Counted from the first letter of the stretch, positions 49,425 through 59,085 are shown. The stretch is 64,000 nt of DNA from Prevotella sp. (GCA_023666665.1 JAMPBN010000001.1:705284-769283); one strand, 5' to 3'. A program made the numbers and translations. The notes: generated by a model from the letters alone, not told the origin.

Positions 49425-50302
49425 TGAAACGACTGACGCGACATATCCTGGCCTCGGCACTGCTCTGCCTCACGGCAATGGCCGCCCGGGCATACGACAA
49501 GGTCTATGACCCGGCCATAGAGTTTGCGCGTCATCAGCTCGAGGGAATACCGGTTCCCGGAGGTCTGAACGAAGACCTTGTGATTGTTCACGGCGACACA
49601 ATCAACGTCATCCTGCCCGAACGCAATTTTTCGCGCTTCCACCGTGGGCTGTTCAACTACCTTGTGGTGCCTCGCGGGCAGTGGAACTTCGGCCTCACCG
49701 CAAGCTATGGTGAACTCAACACCGACGATATTCAGCTGCTCGGTATGCTCACCGACGTTTCGCTCAAGGGCAAAACGTATGCCGTAAAACCGTCCGTTCA
49801 CTACTTCTTCCGCCATAACCAGAGCATCGGTCTGAAAGTAGTATATACCCACGCCGAGGGTGGCATCAACTCTCTCGGACTCGACATTGACGACGATATG
49901 AGCTTCCACCTAAGCGACGTGGAATATCTGTCGACAACATATTCCGGCGCGGTGACTTACCGCAATTACGTCGGCCTCAACCGCTCAAAGCGTTTCGCCG
50001 TGTTTAACGAGGTTGACCTGTCGTTCACCTCCGGCACCAGCGACTTTACGCGCCTCTACAACTCCGAACCCAAGCGCACCCATACGCGCATCAACGAAAT
50101 AGCCCTGAACTTCAGCCCCGGAGTCAGCGTTTTCATAATGGAAAACGTGAGCTTCAACCTCTCGTTTGGCGTTTTCGGTGTCAAGTACCGCAAGGAACAT
50201 CAGTTTACCAACGGAATAGACGAGGGTACTCGCATCAGTTCGGGCGCGAACTTCCGCTTCAACATCTTTAATATCAACTTTGGCTTAGGTGTACACATTT
50301 AA
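49424..50302 (+). CDS. Predicted outer-membrane beta-barrel protein, paralogue of preceding gene
   Basis: This 292-residue protein has a signal peptide (ILASALLCLTAMAARA). It shares with the preceding protein the blocks RGQWNFGLTASYGE, VTYRNYVGLNRSKRFAVFNE and the C-terminal FRFNIFNINFGLGVHI. It is also predicted to form a beta barrel. It starts on the last base of the preceding stop (TGATG), indicating coupling. Tandem duplication followed by divergence is the simplest origin. Confidence 0.75.
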   Translation: MKRLTRHILASALLCLTAMAARAYDKVYDPAIEFARHQLEGIPVPGGLNEDLVIVHGDTINVILPERNFSRFHRGLFNYLVVPRGQWNFGLTASYGELNTDDIQLLGMLTDVSLKGKTYAVKPSVHYFFRHNQSIGLKVVYTHAEGGINSLGLDIDDDMSFHLSDVEYLSTTYSGAVTYRNYVGLNRSKRFAVFNEVDLSFTSGTSDFTRLYNSEPKRTHTRINEIALNFSPGVSVFIMENVSFNLSFGVFGVKYRKEHQFTNGIDEGTRISSGANFRFNIFNINFGLGVHI

Positions 50303-51866
50303 AAACATAATCCGGATGGCACTCCTGAGCGGAGCTGCTTTGCTTGCAGGCGGTTGCATAAAAAACGACCTCCCCTATCCTCGCATCCAGGCCAATATCA
50401 CCGCAATTATGGTGGAGGGAGAGGAACTCCCCGCCGTGATTGATCCGCAGAAGCGCACCGTGACGCTCTATATGGGCGAAGAGGCCGACCTGCAAAACGT
50501 TGAGCTGCTGAGCTATAAGCTCGAGCCCGAAGGAGCATACACCAACGATCTGCCCGAGGAGCTGAATCTGATACGCCCATATTATGCCGTGGTGTCGCTC
50601 TATCAAGATTACGTGTGGACCATCTCTGCGCAGCAAACCATTGAGCGCTATATCACATCCGAGCCGCAAATGGGCGCACCGGTTATCGACGCTCCGGCCC
50701 GCCGCGTGATTCTCTACGTGCCCAAAGGCACTGACCCCCAAAATATTACCATAACCTCGCTGAAACTCGGCTCAACCGCTTCGACCATGACCCCCGACCC
50801 GGTGGGGCAGAAGGTTGACCTCTCCAAGCCGCTGCATATTGTGGTGTCTGACTATGGCCGTGAAAGCGAATGGACAATATATCTGGAGCAGATTGATGCC
50901 TCCGTGACTCTGACCCGGATTGATGCCTGGACCCGCGTGGCCTGGTTCTACGCCAATGCCGCCGAGGGTAAAGACAACGGTTTTGAATACCGTCAGCCGG
51001 GTCAAACCGACTGGATTAAGATGGATGCCGCCGACATAAAGTCAAACAGCGGGCAGCTGAGCGGTTGCTTGAAACACCTCTCGCCCGCAACCACCTATGA
51101 GGTACGCGCATATTGCGGCGACGACGTTACGGCAACGCAAACGTTCACCACCGGCACTGAGGCACAGCTACCCAACTCCGGATTTGAGGAATGGTGGCTA
51201 AACGGCAAGATTTGGAACCCCTGGGCCGAGGGCGGCACCCCATTCTGGGACACCGGCAACACCGGCGCTGCAACCCTTGGCGAATCAAACTCGCAACCTA
51301 CTACCGACACCCCCACCGGCACCGGCTATGCCGCGCAGTTGCGCAGTGAGTTTAAGGGTATCGGCTCCATCGGCAAACTTGCTGCCGGCAATATCTTCAC
51401 CGGCGTTTACGTGCGCACCGACGGCACCAACGGCATTCTCAACTTTGGCCGCGAATTTACCCAGCGCCCCACGCGCCTCAGCGCAGTTATCCGCTATAAG
51501 AACGCGCCGATAAACTACGTCGGCTCCGACTCACGCTTCGCCGACTGGAAGGGTCGACCCGACACGTTTCAGATTTACGTTGCCCTGGCCGACTGGTCGG
51601 CACCTTATGAAATACGCACCAATCCCAAGAATCAGCAACTCTTTGACCCCAACGACCCCCACGTGATTGCCTACGGCACGCTCAGTTATGGCGAGGATAT
51701 TCCCAACTGGACTCAGGTTGCCGTGGAACTCAGCTATCGCTCAACCTCGAGGGTTCCGAAGTATATTCTCGTAGTGTGCTCAACGTCGAAATACGGTGAC
51801 TACTTTGTTGGCGGCGCAGGTTCTGAACTTGATGTTGATGACCTTGTTCTTGAATATGACTACTAA
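50289..51866 (+). CDS. PCMD-domain lipoprotein
   Basis: This 525-residue protein has a lipoprotein signal (MALLSGAALLAGGCIKND, acylated Cys). Two related N-terminal Ig-like segments (VTLYMGEEADLQNVELLSYK and VILYVPKGTDPQNITITSLK) precede a fibronectin-like part (LSPATTYEVRAYCGDD). The C-terminal PCMD domain (putative carbohydrate metabolism domain) begins at PNSGFEEWWLNGKIWNPWAE and ends GGAGSELDVDDLVLEYDY. The domain likely binds glycans at the surface. The start is GTG 50289, overlapping the preceding gene by 14 bp; ATG 50316 would give a very short n-region. Confidence 0.85.
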   Translation: MYTFKNIIRMALLSGAALLAGGCIKNDLPYPRIQANITAIMVEGEELPAVIDPQKRTVTLYMGEEADLQNVELLSYKLEPEGAYTNDLPEELNLIRPYYAVVSLYQDYVWTISAQQTIERYITSEPQMGAPVIDAPARRVILYVPKGTDPQNITITSLKLGSTASTMTPDPVGQKVDLSKPLHIVVSDYGRESEWTIYLEQIDASVTLTRIDAWTRVAWFYANAAEGKDNGFEYRQPGQTDWIKMDAADIKSNSGQLSGCLKHLSPATTYEVRAYCGDDVTATQTFTTGTEAQLPNSGFEEWWLNGKIWNPWAEGGTPFWDTGNTGAATLGESNSQPTTDTPTGTGYAAQLRSEFKGIGSIGKLAAGNIFTGVYVRTDGTNGILNFGREFTQRPTRLSAVIRYKNAPINYVGSDSRFADWKGRPDTFQIYVALADWSAPYEIRTNPKNQQLFDPNDPHVIAYGTLSYGEDIPNWTQVAVELSYRSTSRVPKYILVVCSTSKYGDYFVGGAGSELDVDDLVLEYDY

Positions 51867-52398
51867 CGAACAGTTTGATGCGGCAATGGAGCGCTGCAGA
51901 GCGCTTTTTGCCAAAAAGCTCCACGATTATAAGCCGGCGTGGCGCGTGTTGCGCCCCTCGTCGCTGACAGACCAGATTTATATCAAGGCCAAACGCATCC
52001 GCGAACTTCAGGAACTTGGCGGCGACAACGCCTCAGCGGTCGGCGAGGGTATATTGCCCGAATTTGTCGGCATAATCAACTATGGCATCATCGGACTGAT
52101 TCAGCTCGAACTTGGCCCCACGTGTTCAACCGACATTACCGAAGAGCAGGCTCTGAAGCTCTACGATGCCAACGTTGACAAGATTCGCCGCCTGCTTATG
52201 GCCAAGAACCACGACTACGGCGAAGCATGGCGCGACATGCGCATCAGCAGCTACGTTGACCTCATCCTTATGAAGATATTGCGCACCAAGCAGATTGAAG
52301 ACCTCGGCGGCTCAACGCTCGTGAGCGAGGGCATTGATGCCAACTATATGGATATGGTTAACTACTCCGTGTTTGCCATTATCAAGCTCACGGAATGA
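51856..52398 (+). CDS. Tandem DUF1599 (Nmad1) protein
   Basis: This 180-residue protein contains two copies of a roughly 60-residue domain: first KLHDYKPAWRVLRPSSLTDQ with GILPEFVGIINYG, and second KNHDYGEAWRDMRISSYVDL with GIDANYMDMVNYS. The family (DUF1599, also called nucleotide modification associated domain 1) occurs in phages and Bacteroidota; its role is not established. ATG 51856 overlaps the PCMD stop by 11 bp. It precedes a DoxX/MauE-like gene, a pairing known in Bacteroidales, but the triosephosphate isomerase gene that often follows is absent. Confidence 0.85.
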   Translation: MTTNEQFDAAMERCRALFAKKLHDYKPAWRVLRPSSLTDQIYIKAKRIRELQELGGDNASAVGEGILPEFVGIINYGIIGLIQLELGPTCSTDITEEQALKLYDANVDKIRRLLMAKNHDYGEAWRDMRISSYVDLILMKILRTKQIEDLGGSTLVSEGIDANYMDMVNYSVFAIIKLTE

Positions 52399-53606
52399 AA
52401 ATTGCTGTATGGGTTGCCCGCCTGATTTTGGGCGGCACTTTTTTGCTTAGCGGAGTCACCAAGATGGTTGACCCCTACGGCTCGTTGGCAAAGATTGACG
52501 CCTATTTGGGCGCATGGGGCTTGATGCAGACTATTCCCCCCGGCCTTGTTCTTGTGGGCGGTTGTGCGCTGGCTCTCGTTGAGTTTATTGTAGGGCTATT
52601 GCTCGCCACCGGCTCTTTGCGGCGCACTGCGGCATGGAGCGTTACAGCAATTATGGCGTTTATGCTGCCGCTGACCGTGTATATAGCGATTGTCAACCCG
52701 GTTGACGATTGCGGCTGTTTCGGCGACTTCCTGATACTATCTAATGTGGCCACGATGCTGAAAAACGTGGTACTGATGGCGCTGGCAATCTTTCTGTGTC
52801 GCTACAACCGTCGGGCGCGGTGGCTTTTTGCGCCGTGGATTCAATGGGTGGAGATTGCTGCCGGAGTTGCATATATGCTCCTGCTGGCAATTATCGGCTA
52901 CCACGAGCAGCCGCTGCTCGACTTCCGCGCATATCCAGTTGGCGAGCCGCTGGTAGAGGAAGGCGAGGAAGCCGTCTACGTTTATCAGCGCGGCGGCGAG
53001 GTGCGCGTGTTTACTGAAGATGAACTCCCCGACGACGATTCAGGTTGGGAATTTGTGAGAGCCGACGTGGTACCTTCGCCCAAGGCGTTGGCGCTGTTTG
53101 ACCGCACAACCGGCCGTGACGTTACCGAGGAGGTTTTGGGTGTTACCCCCGGGCAGATGCTGCTGCTGTTTCCTTACCCCTCAGATGCATCGGCTGCCGG
53201 GAGTTATACCGCCAACGAACTGCAGCAAGCCATGGAGTCACGATTCGGGCGCGGAGCGTTTGTCGGCGTAACCGCCGGCGACTCCACAGCGGTAGCCCAC
53301 GCCCTTGATCTGATGATGGCAACCTACCCTGTGTATTATGCCGATGCCAAGGCAATCAGCGCTGTGGCTCGCGGACATATGGCAGTTATCTATCTTAAAG
53401 ACGGCGTGGTTGCCTGGAAGCGCACGCTCACTTCAATCAATCTTGACCGGATAACCCCGGATAGCGACCTATCGCAGACTTTTGCCGTGAATGGCCCGCG
53501 AATTTTCGGTCGAATCACGTTGCTCTACGTGTTCATCAATCTTGGCATATTCCTGTTAGGACTTTTCCCCGCGCTGTTCCGGCTTAGGAAAAAGAAGAAC
53601 GGGTGA
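52395..53606 (+). CDS. DoxX/MauE-like membrane protein with C-terminal domain
   Basis: This 403-residue protein has four N-terminal membrane segments in MauE/DoxX style (GTFLLSGVTKMVDPYGSLAK, NPVDDCGCFGDFL with the conserved CGC), then a soluble domain of about 200 residues, and a final membrane segment (LLYVFINLGIFLLGLFPALF) with a lysine-rich tail. MauE-type proteins are linked to disulfide or redox handling in the envelope. It overlaps the DUF1599 gene by 4 bp and ends the operon. Confidence 0.8.
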   Translation: MKIAVWVARLILGGTFLLSGVTKMVDPYGSLAKIDAYLGAWGLMQTIPPGLVLVGGCALALVEFIVGLLLATGSLRRTAAWSVTAIMAFMLPLTVYIAIVNPVDDCGCFGDFLILSNVATMLKNVVLMALAIFLCRYNRRARWLFAPWIQWVEIAAGVAYMLLLAIIGYHEQPLLDFRAYPVGEPLVEEGEEAVYVYQRGGEVRVFTEDELPDDDSGWEFVRADVVPSPKALALFDRTTGRDVTEEVLGVTPGQMLLLFPYPSDASAAGSYTANELQQAMESRFGRGAFVGVTAGDSTAVAHALDLMMATYPVYYADAKAISAVARGHMAVIYLKDGVVAWKRTLTSINLDRITPDSDLSQTFAVNGPRIFGRITLLYVFINLGIFLLGLFPALFRLRKKKNG

Positions 53607-53626
53607 ACTTTCACAAGGTCACCCGT
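53599..53626 (+). terminator. Weak hairpin at the end of the DoxX-like gene
   Basis: ACGGGTGA (53599-53606) includes the stop codon and pairs with TCACCCGT (53619-53626). No T run follows, so it may not terminate alone. Confidence 0.35.
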
Positions 53627-53707
53627 CGAATGTTTCCAAATAGGTACAATATTTAAGGTAAAAAAGATTGAATGATTTTTCTGTATGCAAAAGTGAGAAA
53701 ATAACTT

Positions 53708-53760
53708 CAGCGGTGCAAATATTTTAATATGTTGCTAAACATACTTTTTATAACCGCCTG
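53708..53760. terminator. Hairpin between convergent DoxX-like and nhaA genes
   Basis: TATGTT (53728-53733), GCTA, AACATA (53738-53743) followed by a TTTTTAT tail, enclosed by an imperfect CAGCGGT/ACCGCCTG pairing. The rest of 53607-53779 holds no gene or clear promoter. Confidence 0.4.
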
Positions 53761-53779
53761 AAACTACGCTATTTGCAAT

Positions 53780-55213
53780 TCAGTCTTCTTCATCGTTTTC
53801 AATCTCGGAGGCCTTTGGCAAGGCAAAATGCAGCCATATGTAGCCCACTATGCCCGAAACTATCGAGCCGACAACAATGCCCAGTTTGGCGTGGTTGAGC
53901 AGGTCGAGAATGTGGGGGGCGTTGCCCGGGAAACTGAGCGTGGCAATGAAAATTGACACCGTGAAACCGATGCCGCCGAGCATACTCACGGCAGCAAAAC
54001 TGTTCCATGTGGCCCGGCGAGGCATCGGGGCGAACTTGAGCTTGATGCAGAGCCAGCTAAACGTGAAAATGCCGATAAACTTGCCGAAGAACAGGCCGCA
54101 GATAATTGCCAGCGAAACGCCCTCGAAGATTGACATCGGATCCATACCCAGCAGGAAGATTCCGGCGTTGGCAAACGCAAAGAGCGGAATAATAAAGAAG
54201 TTGACCACTGAATGGAGCGAGTCTTCAAGCTCCTGGAGCGGGGAAATTACCTTGTCGGAGGCCGATTCCACTTCTTTAAGCCAGTTCATCTGCTCGTTTG
54301 AGAGTATGGTCTTCTCGTTGAGTTCCTCATCATCTTCGCAGCGGAAGTGGCCAATGGCGTTGCGGATTTTCTGTATGTACTTGACCGGGGCGTAGACCGG
54401 TTTGGCCGGAACGCAGAATGCTACCAATACGCCCGCAATTGTCGGGTGAATGCCGGAGTTCAAAAACAGGAACCACACCGCGATTCCAAGCAGCGCATAG
54501 AACCATTTGCTCTGAATCTGGAAGAAGCCGCCCAAATAAAGCACTGCCAGAAGCACTGCGGCGTAGGCCAGGAGCTGTAGGTGGAGGTCGGTAGAGTAGC
54601 ACGTGGCAATCACCACGATGCCACCGATGTCGTCGACCACGGCCAAGGTGGTCAGGAACACTTTCAGTCCGATGGGCACTCGGTTGCCGAGCATGGCAAG
54701 AACGCCAAGGGAGAACGCAATGTCGGTGGCCATAGGGATTGCTGCGCCACCAACGTAGTCAGTGCCTTTTGCCAGCGCAAAGAAAATAACCACTGGAACT
54801 ATCATACCGCCGCATGCACCCACTATGGGGAGCAGCGCTTGGCGAAATGATGATAGCTCGCCAACCAGCACCTCGCGCTTGATTTCCAGGCCGATGCTGA
54901 AAAAGAATATTGCCATCAAGGCGTCGTTGATAAACGCCAGCAGGCTCATGGGGTGACCGGCGTGGCTGAAGAGGTTGAATGAGCCGATTTGCAAGCGCAC
55001 CTCCTGGGTCCAAAACTCCTCATAGAGGGTGTTGACCCCGGGAATGTTGGCAATTATCAGCGCCAGAACTGTGGCGAGGATAAGGATGTTGCCGCCGGTG
55101 GCGTGGCCGGCTATGGCCTGCCGGGCAGCGAAAAACACGCGGTGAGGCATATTGTTGATTTCCGGCCCCTTGGGGGCTTGCGGCTTTTCGTCGCAGTCAA
55201 TTTTTTCTGACAC
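53780..55213 (-). CDS. nhaA: Na+/H+ antiporter NhaA
   Basis: This 477-residue inner-membrane antiporter has about twelve hydrophobic segments. It carries LLAFINDALMAIFFFSIGLE, IKREVLVGEL, AIPMATDIAFSLGVLAMLG and LKVFLTTLAVVDDIGGIVVI, the last with the two aspartates needed for ion exchange. A hydrophilic loop (about residues 285-325) is longer than in E. coli NhaA. An AATTAGT array lies directly upstream. It is convergent with the DoxX-like gene and follows lepA on the same strand with a 89-bp gap. Confidence 0.93.
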   Translation of the reverse strand: MSEKIDCDEKPQAPKGPEINNMPHRVFFAARQAIAGHATGGNILILATVLALIIANIPGVNTLYEEFWTQEVRLQIGSFNLFSHAGHPMSLLAFINDALMAIFFFSIGLEIKREVLVGELSSFRQALLPIVGACGGMIVPVVIFFALAKGTDYVGGAAIPMATDIAFSLGVLAMLGNRVPIGLKVFLTTLAVVDDIGGIVVIATCYSTDLHLQLLAYAAVLLAVLYLGGFFQIQSKWFYALLGIAVWFLFLNSGIHPTIAGVLVAFCVPAKPVYAPVKYIQKIRNAIGHFRCEDDEELNEKTILSNEQMNWLKEVESASDKVISPLQELEDSLHSVVNFFIIPLFAFANAGIFLLGMDPMSIFEGVSLAIICGLFFGKFIGIFTFSWLCIKLKFAPMPRRATWNSFAAVSMLGGIGFTVSIFIATLSFPGNAPHILDLLNHAKLGIVVGSIVSGIVGYIWLHFALPKASEIENDEED

Positions 55214-55219
55214 TTTTTT

Positions 55220-55252
55220 AATTAGTAATTAGAAATTAGTAATTAGTAATTT
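55220..55252. repeat. AATTAGT array upstream of nhaA
   Basis: Three exact AATTAGT units and one AATTAGA variant, followed by AATT. The unit is the reverse complement of the TAATTAC (rotated) array upstream of pheS. Degenerate CCTAAAGCC-type repeats continue at 55266-55305 up to the lepA stop. Confidence 0.85.
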
Positions 55253-55302
55253 TCATTTTCCAATAACCTAAAGCCCAAATCCTAAAGCCTAAGGCCCAAC
55301 GC

Positions 55303-57090
55303 CTAATCGAGTTTGAGCACGGCGAGGAATGCTTTTTGCGGCACCTCAACAGAGCCGATTTGTTTCATACGCTTTTTGCCTTTTTTCTGCTTTTCAAGGA
55401 GTTTGCGTTTTCGCGAAATGTCGCCGCCGTAGCACTTAGCAGTAACGTCTTTGCGCACCGCTTTGATTGTTTCGCGGGCAATAATTTTTGCACCTATGGC
55501 GGCCTGAATGGCGATGTCGAACTGCTGGCGGGGAATCAACTCCTTGAGCTTCTCACACATACGCCGGCCAAAGGTCACGCTGTTGTCAATATGCGTGAGG
55601 GTTGACAGCGCGTCGACGCTCTCGCCGTTGAGCAGGATGTCGAGTTTCACGAGTTTGCTCTCGCGGAAGTCGTGGAGGTGGTAATCAAACGATGCGTAGC
55701 CCTTGGAGATGCTTTTCAGCTTGTCGTAGAAGTCGATGACGATTTCGCCCAGGGGCATATCGAAAATCATCTCCATGCGGTTGCCGGAAATATATTCCTG
55801 CTTGACGAGTTCGCCGCGCTTGCCCAGGCAGAGGGTCATAATCGGACCGATAAACTCGGCGGTGGTGATAACCGATGCGCGGATATACGGCTCCTCGATG
55901 TGGTCAATCAGAGTGGGGTCAGGCAGGCCGGCGGGGTTGTGTACCTCGGTCATATTGCCTTTCTTGTCGTAGACGCGATAGCTTACGTTGGGCACCGTAG
56001 TGATTACGTTCATATCGAACTCACGGTCGAGTCGCTCTTGAACAATCTCCATATGCAGTAGCCCCAAGAATCCGCAGCGGAATCCGAAGCCGAGGGCTAC
56101 GGAACTTTCGGGCTGGAAAGTCAGCGATGCATCGTTGAGCTGCAGTTTCTCGAGCGAAGAACGCAGATTTTCAAAGTCTTCGGTCTCAATGGGATATACG
56201 CCGGCAAACACCATGGGCTTGACTTCCTCAAAGCCGTCAATGGCCTCGGCGCAGGGACGGTCAACGTGGGTAATGGTGTCGCCCACCTTAACCTCCTTGC
56301 TCGTCTTGATGCCTGAGATGATGTAGCCGACGTTGCCGGCGGAGATTTCGCGGCGCGGCTCCATATCGAGGCGCAAAATGCCGATTTCGTCGGCGTGATA
56401 TTCCTTACCGGTGCTCACGAACTTCACGAAGTCGTTGGTACGCAGCGTACCGTTGACAACCTTAAAGTAGGCAATGATGCCGCGGAAAGGGTTGAACACC
56501 GAGTCGAAAATCAGCGCCTGGAGCGGAGCCTCGGGGTCTCCCTCCGGAGCGGGAATGCGCTCAATGATAGCGCGGAGAATCTCCGGAACGCCCATGCCGG
56601 TTTTGCCGCTGGCGCGGATAATCTCCTCGCGCTTGCAACCCAACAGCTCCACCACCTGGTCTTCCACCTCCTCGGGGTTGGCCGAATCGAGGTCACACTT
56701 GTTAAGCACCGGAATGATTTCCAGGTCATTGTCTATTGCCATATAGAGGTTGGAAATCGTCTGTGCCTGAATGCCCTGCGAGGCATCAACGATGAGCAGT
56801 GCTCCCTCGCAGGCGGCAATGGAGCGGCTCACTTCGTAGCTGAAGTCAACGTGTCCGGGAGTGTCAATGAGGTTGAGCACGTATTTTTGGCCGTCGAGCT
56901 CATAATCCATCTGAATAGCGTGGCTCTTGATGGTGATTCCGCGCTCGCGCTCAAGGTCCATATCGTCGAGAACCTGAGCCTCCATATCTTTTTGGCTCAC
57001 GGTGTTGGTGTACTCAAGCAGGCGGTCGGCAAGCGTACTCTTGCCGTGGTCAATATGCGCTATGATGCAAAAATTGCGGATATTCTTCAT
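55303..57090 (-). CDS. lepA: Elongation factor 4 (back-translocating GTPase LepA)
   Basis: This 595-residue translational GTPase acts on ribosomes during stress. It has the P-loop [17 protein letters not shown], the switch region [29 protein letters not shown], and [13 protein letters not shown] (G4), then the LepA-specific C-terminus with [21 protein letters not shown] chose ATG 57090, which gives an N-terminus starting at [16 protein letters not shown] as in other LepA proteins; an in-frame TTG at 57111 is less likely. A TAACTTTG element lies 8 bp upstream. Confidence 0.95.
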   Translation of the reverse strand: MKNIRNFCIIAHIDHGKSTLADRLLEYTNTVSQKDMEAQVLDDMDLERERGITIKSHAIQMDYELDGQKYVLNLIDTPGHVDFSYEVSRSIAACEGALLIVDASQGIQAQTISNLYMAIDNDLEIIPVLNKCDLDSANPEEVEDQVVELLGCKREEIIRASGKTGMGVPEILRAIIERIPAPEGDPEAPLQALIFDSVFNPFRGIIAYFKVVNGTLRTNDFVKFVSTGKEYHADEIGILRLDMEPRREISAGNVGYIISGIKTSKEVKVGDTITHVDRPCAEAIDGFEEVKPMVFAGVYPIETEDFENLRSSLEKLQLNDASLTFQPESSVALGFGFRCGFLGLLHMEIVQERLDREFDMNVITTVPNVSYRVYDKKGNMTEVHNPAGLPDPTLIDHIEEPYIRASVITTAEFIGPIMTLCLGKRGELVKQEYISGNRMEMIFDMPLGEIVIDFYDKLKSISKGYASFDYHLHDFRESKLVKLDILLNGESVDALSTLTHIDNSVTFGRRMCEKLKELIPRQQFDIAIQAAIGAKIIARETIKAVRKDVTAKCYGGDISRKRKLLEKQKKGKKRMKQIGSVEVPQKAFLAVLKLD

Positions 57091-57347
57091 ACTGCCCGCA
57101 AAGTTATACAAAATTCCTCAAAATCCAATGGATATACTTCCATTATACTCAAATATTCCACCGGCTGTGAGCTGATGTCCTTGAGTTCTATACCCAACAA
57201 TGAACCGCTGAGGATGTAATGGTATCGGACATCGTCTACAAGAAATTTAATTGCAGTTATCAGATTGTCGCAGCGCTGCACCTCATCTAAGAATATAAGA
57301 GTTTCGCCTTTCACAAGTGGCGTTGTTGTTATTGCCGACAGCCGCAA
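57087..57347 (-). pseudogene. Remnant of an AAA_14-type ATPase gene
   Basis: The frame encodes 86 residues with GETLIFLDEVQRCDN (Walker B), YHYILSGSLLGIELKD and [10 protein letters not shown], matching the middle of AAA_14/DUF4143 ATPases, which are about 400 residues. The Walker A segment and the C-terminal domain are missing. It runs into the lepA promoter at its 3' end and overlaps the opposite-strand lipoprotein gene at its 5' end, so it is an internal fragment left after deletion. Confidence 0.75.
57099..57129 (-). promoter_or_regulatory. lepA promoter, leaderless-type
   Basis: On the minus strand ATTG (57126-57129), 19 bp, TAACTTTG (57099-57106). ATG 57090 begins 8 bp after the element, and the GCGGGCA after it matches that of nrdJ. 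Confidence 0.65.
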
Positions 57348-57727
57348 TAATATATCATTCGCCGAAGTTTGTTGCGTTGCTCTTCGGCGGCATTAGCTTG
57401 TCATCTTGCGGTGACGATGAACCGGAAACTTCTTTTATACCGGCTCTTTCCCTATCTGCCGAAACGATGTCAGAGTTTTTGATGGAACGCTACTTCCCCT
57501 TTAAGTCCGGCGGCAGCGATTTTTATTTCTTTTCGCCTAATCAGAACACATTGGTTTTACTTAGTGTTACAATTCTTAACCGTGAAGTGGTTTACTTCAT
57601 CACATACGGTAGTGGCAGTTCATCTCGTTCGGTGAATGAATTCAACTTCGAGGGCTTCGATTTTGATAATGTTGAAAGCAAGGAAGTAAAAGCTGTTGCC
57701 TCCATCATTAATGAGTTGTTTAAATAA
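57317..57727 (+). CDS. Putative small lipoprotein, start uncertain
   Basis: The frame encodes 136 residues with a lipoprotein-like start, KFVALLFGGISLSSCGDDEP (lipobox LSSC). The remainder (about 100 residues) is not recognised. No ATG lies near the expected position; the earliest start is GTG 57317, which overlaps the decayed ATPase fragment on the other strand. The native start was probably lost when the region was rearranged, so it may be a damaged gene. Confidence 0.5.
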   Translation: MALLLLPTAAIIYHSPKFVALLFGGISLSSCGDDEPETSFIPALSLSAETMSEFLMERYFPFKSGGSDFYFFSPNQNTLVLLSVTILNREVVYFITYGSGSSSRSVNEFNFEGFDFDNVESKEVKAVASIINELFK

Positions 57728-57743
57728 TTGCGTTAACACAAAA

Positions 57744-57782
57744 AAATTAATCGCGTTTCCGGCCTGGGAACGCGATTAATTT
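57744..57782 (-). terminator. pgk terminator
   Basis: AAATTAATCGCGTT(T)CC pairs with GGAACGCGATTAATTT (57767-57782), with one bulged T. On the minus strand the stem is followed by TTTTTTTGTG, a good T run. On the plus strand it is followed by TAGCTTTAGG, so it may also stop transcription from the lipoprotein. Confidence 0.85.
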
Positions 57783-57837
57783 AGCTTTAGGTTTATGTTT
57801 TTGCGTCTAAAAAAAGATTGCAGCAACAATCTGCCGA

Positions 57838-59085
57838 TTAGGGTTTAACGGCTGCAATACCGGGGAGGATTTTGCCCTCAATGGCTTCGAGCAGAGCACC
57901 GCCGCCGGTGGATACGTAGCTGACTTCGTCAGCGAGGCCGAATTTGTTGACGCAGGCTACGGAGTCGCCGCCGCCAACGAGCGAGAATGCGCCGTTTTTG
58001 GTAGCTTTAACAATGGCGTCGGCAATTGCGCGTGAGCCGGTAGTGAATTTCTCGAACTCAAATACGCCGGCAGGGCCGTTCCAAAGAATTGTCTTGGCAG
58101 GGAGGATTACGGCTTCAAATGCCTTGCAGCTTTCAGGGCCGGCATCCATACCTTCCCAGCCTTCGGGAACGTTCATTACGGAGCACACCTGAGTGTTGGC
58201 GTCGTTTGAGAATTGGTCGCCGGCTACGCAGTCGGTGCCGAGAACAAGGTTAACGCCTTTCTCTTTGGCCTTCTTCATAATGTCGAGGGCGAGGTCAAGC
58301 TTGTCTTCTTCGCAGATGCTTTGGCCGATATTTCCGCCCATAGCTTTGGCGAAGGTGTAGGTCATACCGCCGCAGAGAATCAGGTTGTCGACCTTGTCCA
58401 TAAGGTTTTCGATGATGCCGATTTTGGTGGAAACCTTAGAGCCGCCCATAATGGCGGTGAAGGGGCGCTTGATGTCGCTGAGAATGTTGTCAACGGCTTG
58501 CACCTCTTTCTCCATCAGGTAGCCGAGCATCTTGTCTTCGGGTTTGAAGTAGTCGGCAATAACGGCTGTGGAGGCGTGTTTGCGGTGAGCTGTGCCGAAA
58601 GCGTCGTTAACGTAAACGTCGGCGTAGCTTGCAAGGGTTTTGGCAAATTCTTTCTGAGCAACCTTCATTGCTTTCTTTGCTTCGTCGTAGGCGGGGTCGG
58701 CTTTGTCGATACCAACGGGCTTGCCCTCTTCTTCGGGATAGAAGCGGAGGTTTTCGAGCAGCAGAACCTGGCCGGGCTTGAGGGTTGCGGCTTGGTCGGC
58801 GGCTTTAGCACAGTCGGGGGCGAACTCTACGTCTGTGCCGAGAGCTTTGGCTACCACGTCTTTAATTTGGCCGAGTGAGAGCTTGGGGTTAACTTTGCCT
58901 TTGGGTTTGCCCATATGGCTCATTATGATGAGTGAGCCGCCGTCGGCGAGGATTTTTTTGAGGGTGGGGAGAGCGCCGCGAATACGTGTGTCGTCAGTAA
59001 CGTGGCCGTTCTCGTCAAGGGGTACGTTGAAGTCAACGCGAACAATTGCCTTTTTGCCGGCGAAATTGTAATTGTCGATTTTCAT
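57838..59085 (-). CDS. pgk: Phosphoglycerate kinase
   Basis: This 415-residue glycolytic enzyme transfers phosphate between 1,3-bisphosphoglycerate and ADP. It has the substrate-binding N-terminus [60 protein letters not shown] and the nucleotide-binding end [34 protein letters not shown]. It starts 32 bp downstream of the GH95 gene on the same strand, and I see no terminator between them. A clear terminator follows. Confidence 0.95.
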   Translation of the reverse strand: MKIDNYNFAGKKAIVRVDFNVPLDENGHVTDDTRIRGALPTLKKILADGGSLIIMSHMGKPKGKVNPKLSLGQIKDVVAKALGTDVEFAPDCAKAADQAATLKPGQVLLLENLRFYPEEEGKPVGIDKADPAYDEAKKAMKVAQKEFAKTLASYADVYVNDAFGTAHRKHASTAVIADYFKPEDKMLGYLMEKEVQAVDNILSDIKRPFTAIMGGSKVSTKIGIIENLMDKVDNLILCGGMTYTFAKAMGGNIGQSICEEDKLDLALDIMKKAKEKGVNLVLGTDCVAGDQFSNDANTQVCSVMNVPEGWEGMDAGPESCKAFEAVILPAKTILWNGPAGVFEFEKFTTGSRAIADAIVKATKNGAFSLVGGGDSVACVNKFGLADEVSYVSTGGGALLEAIEGKILPGIAAVKP

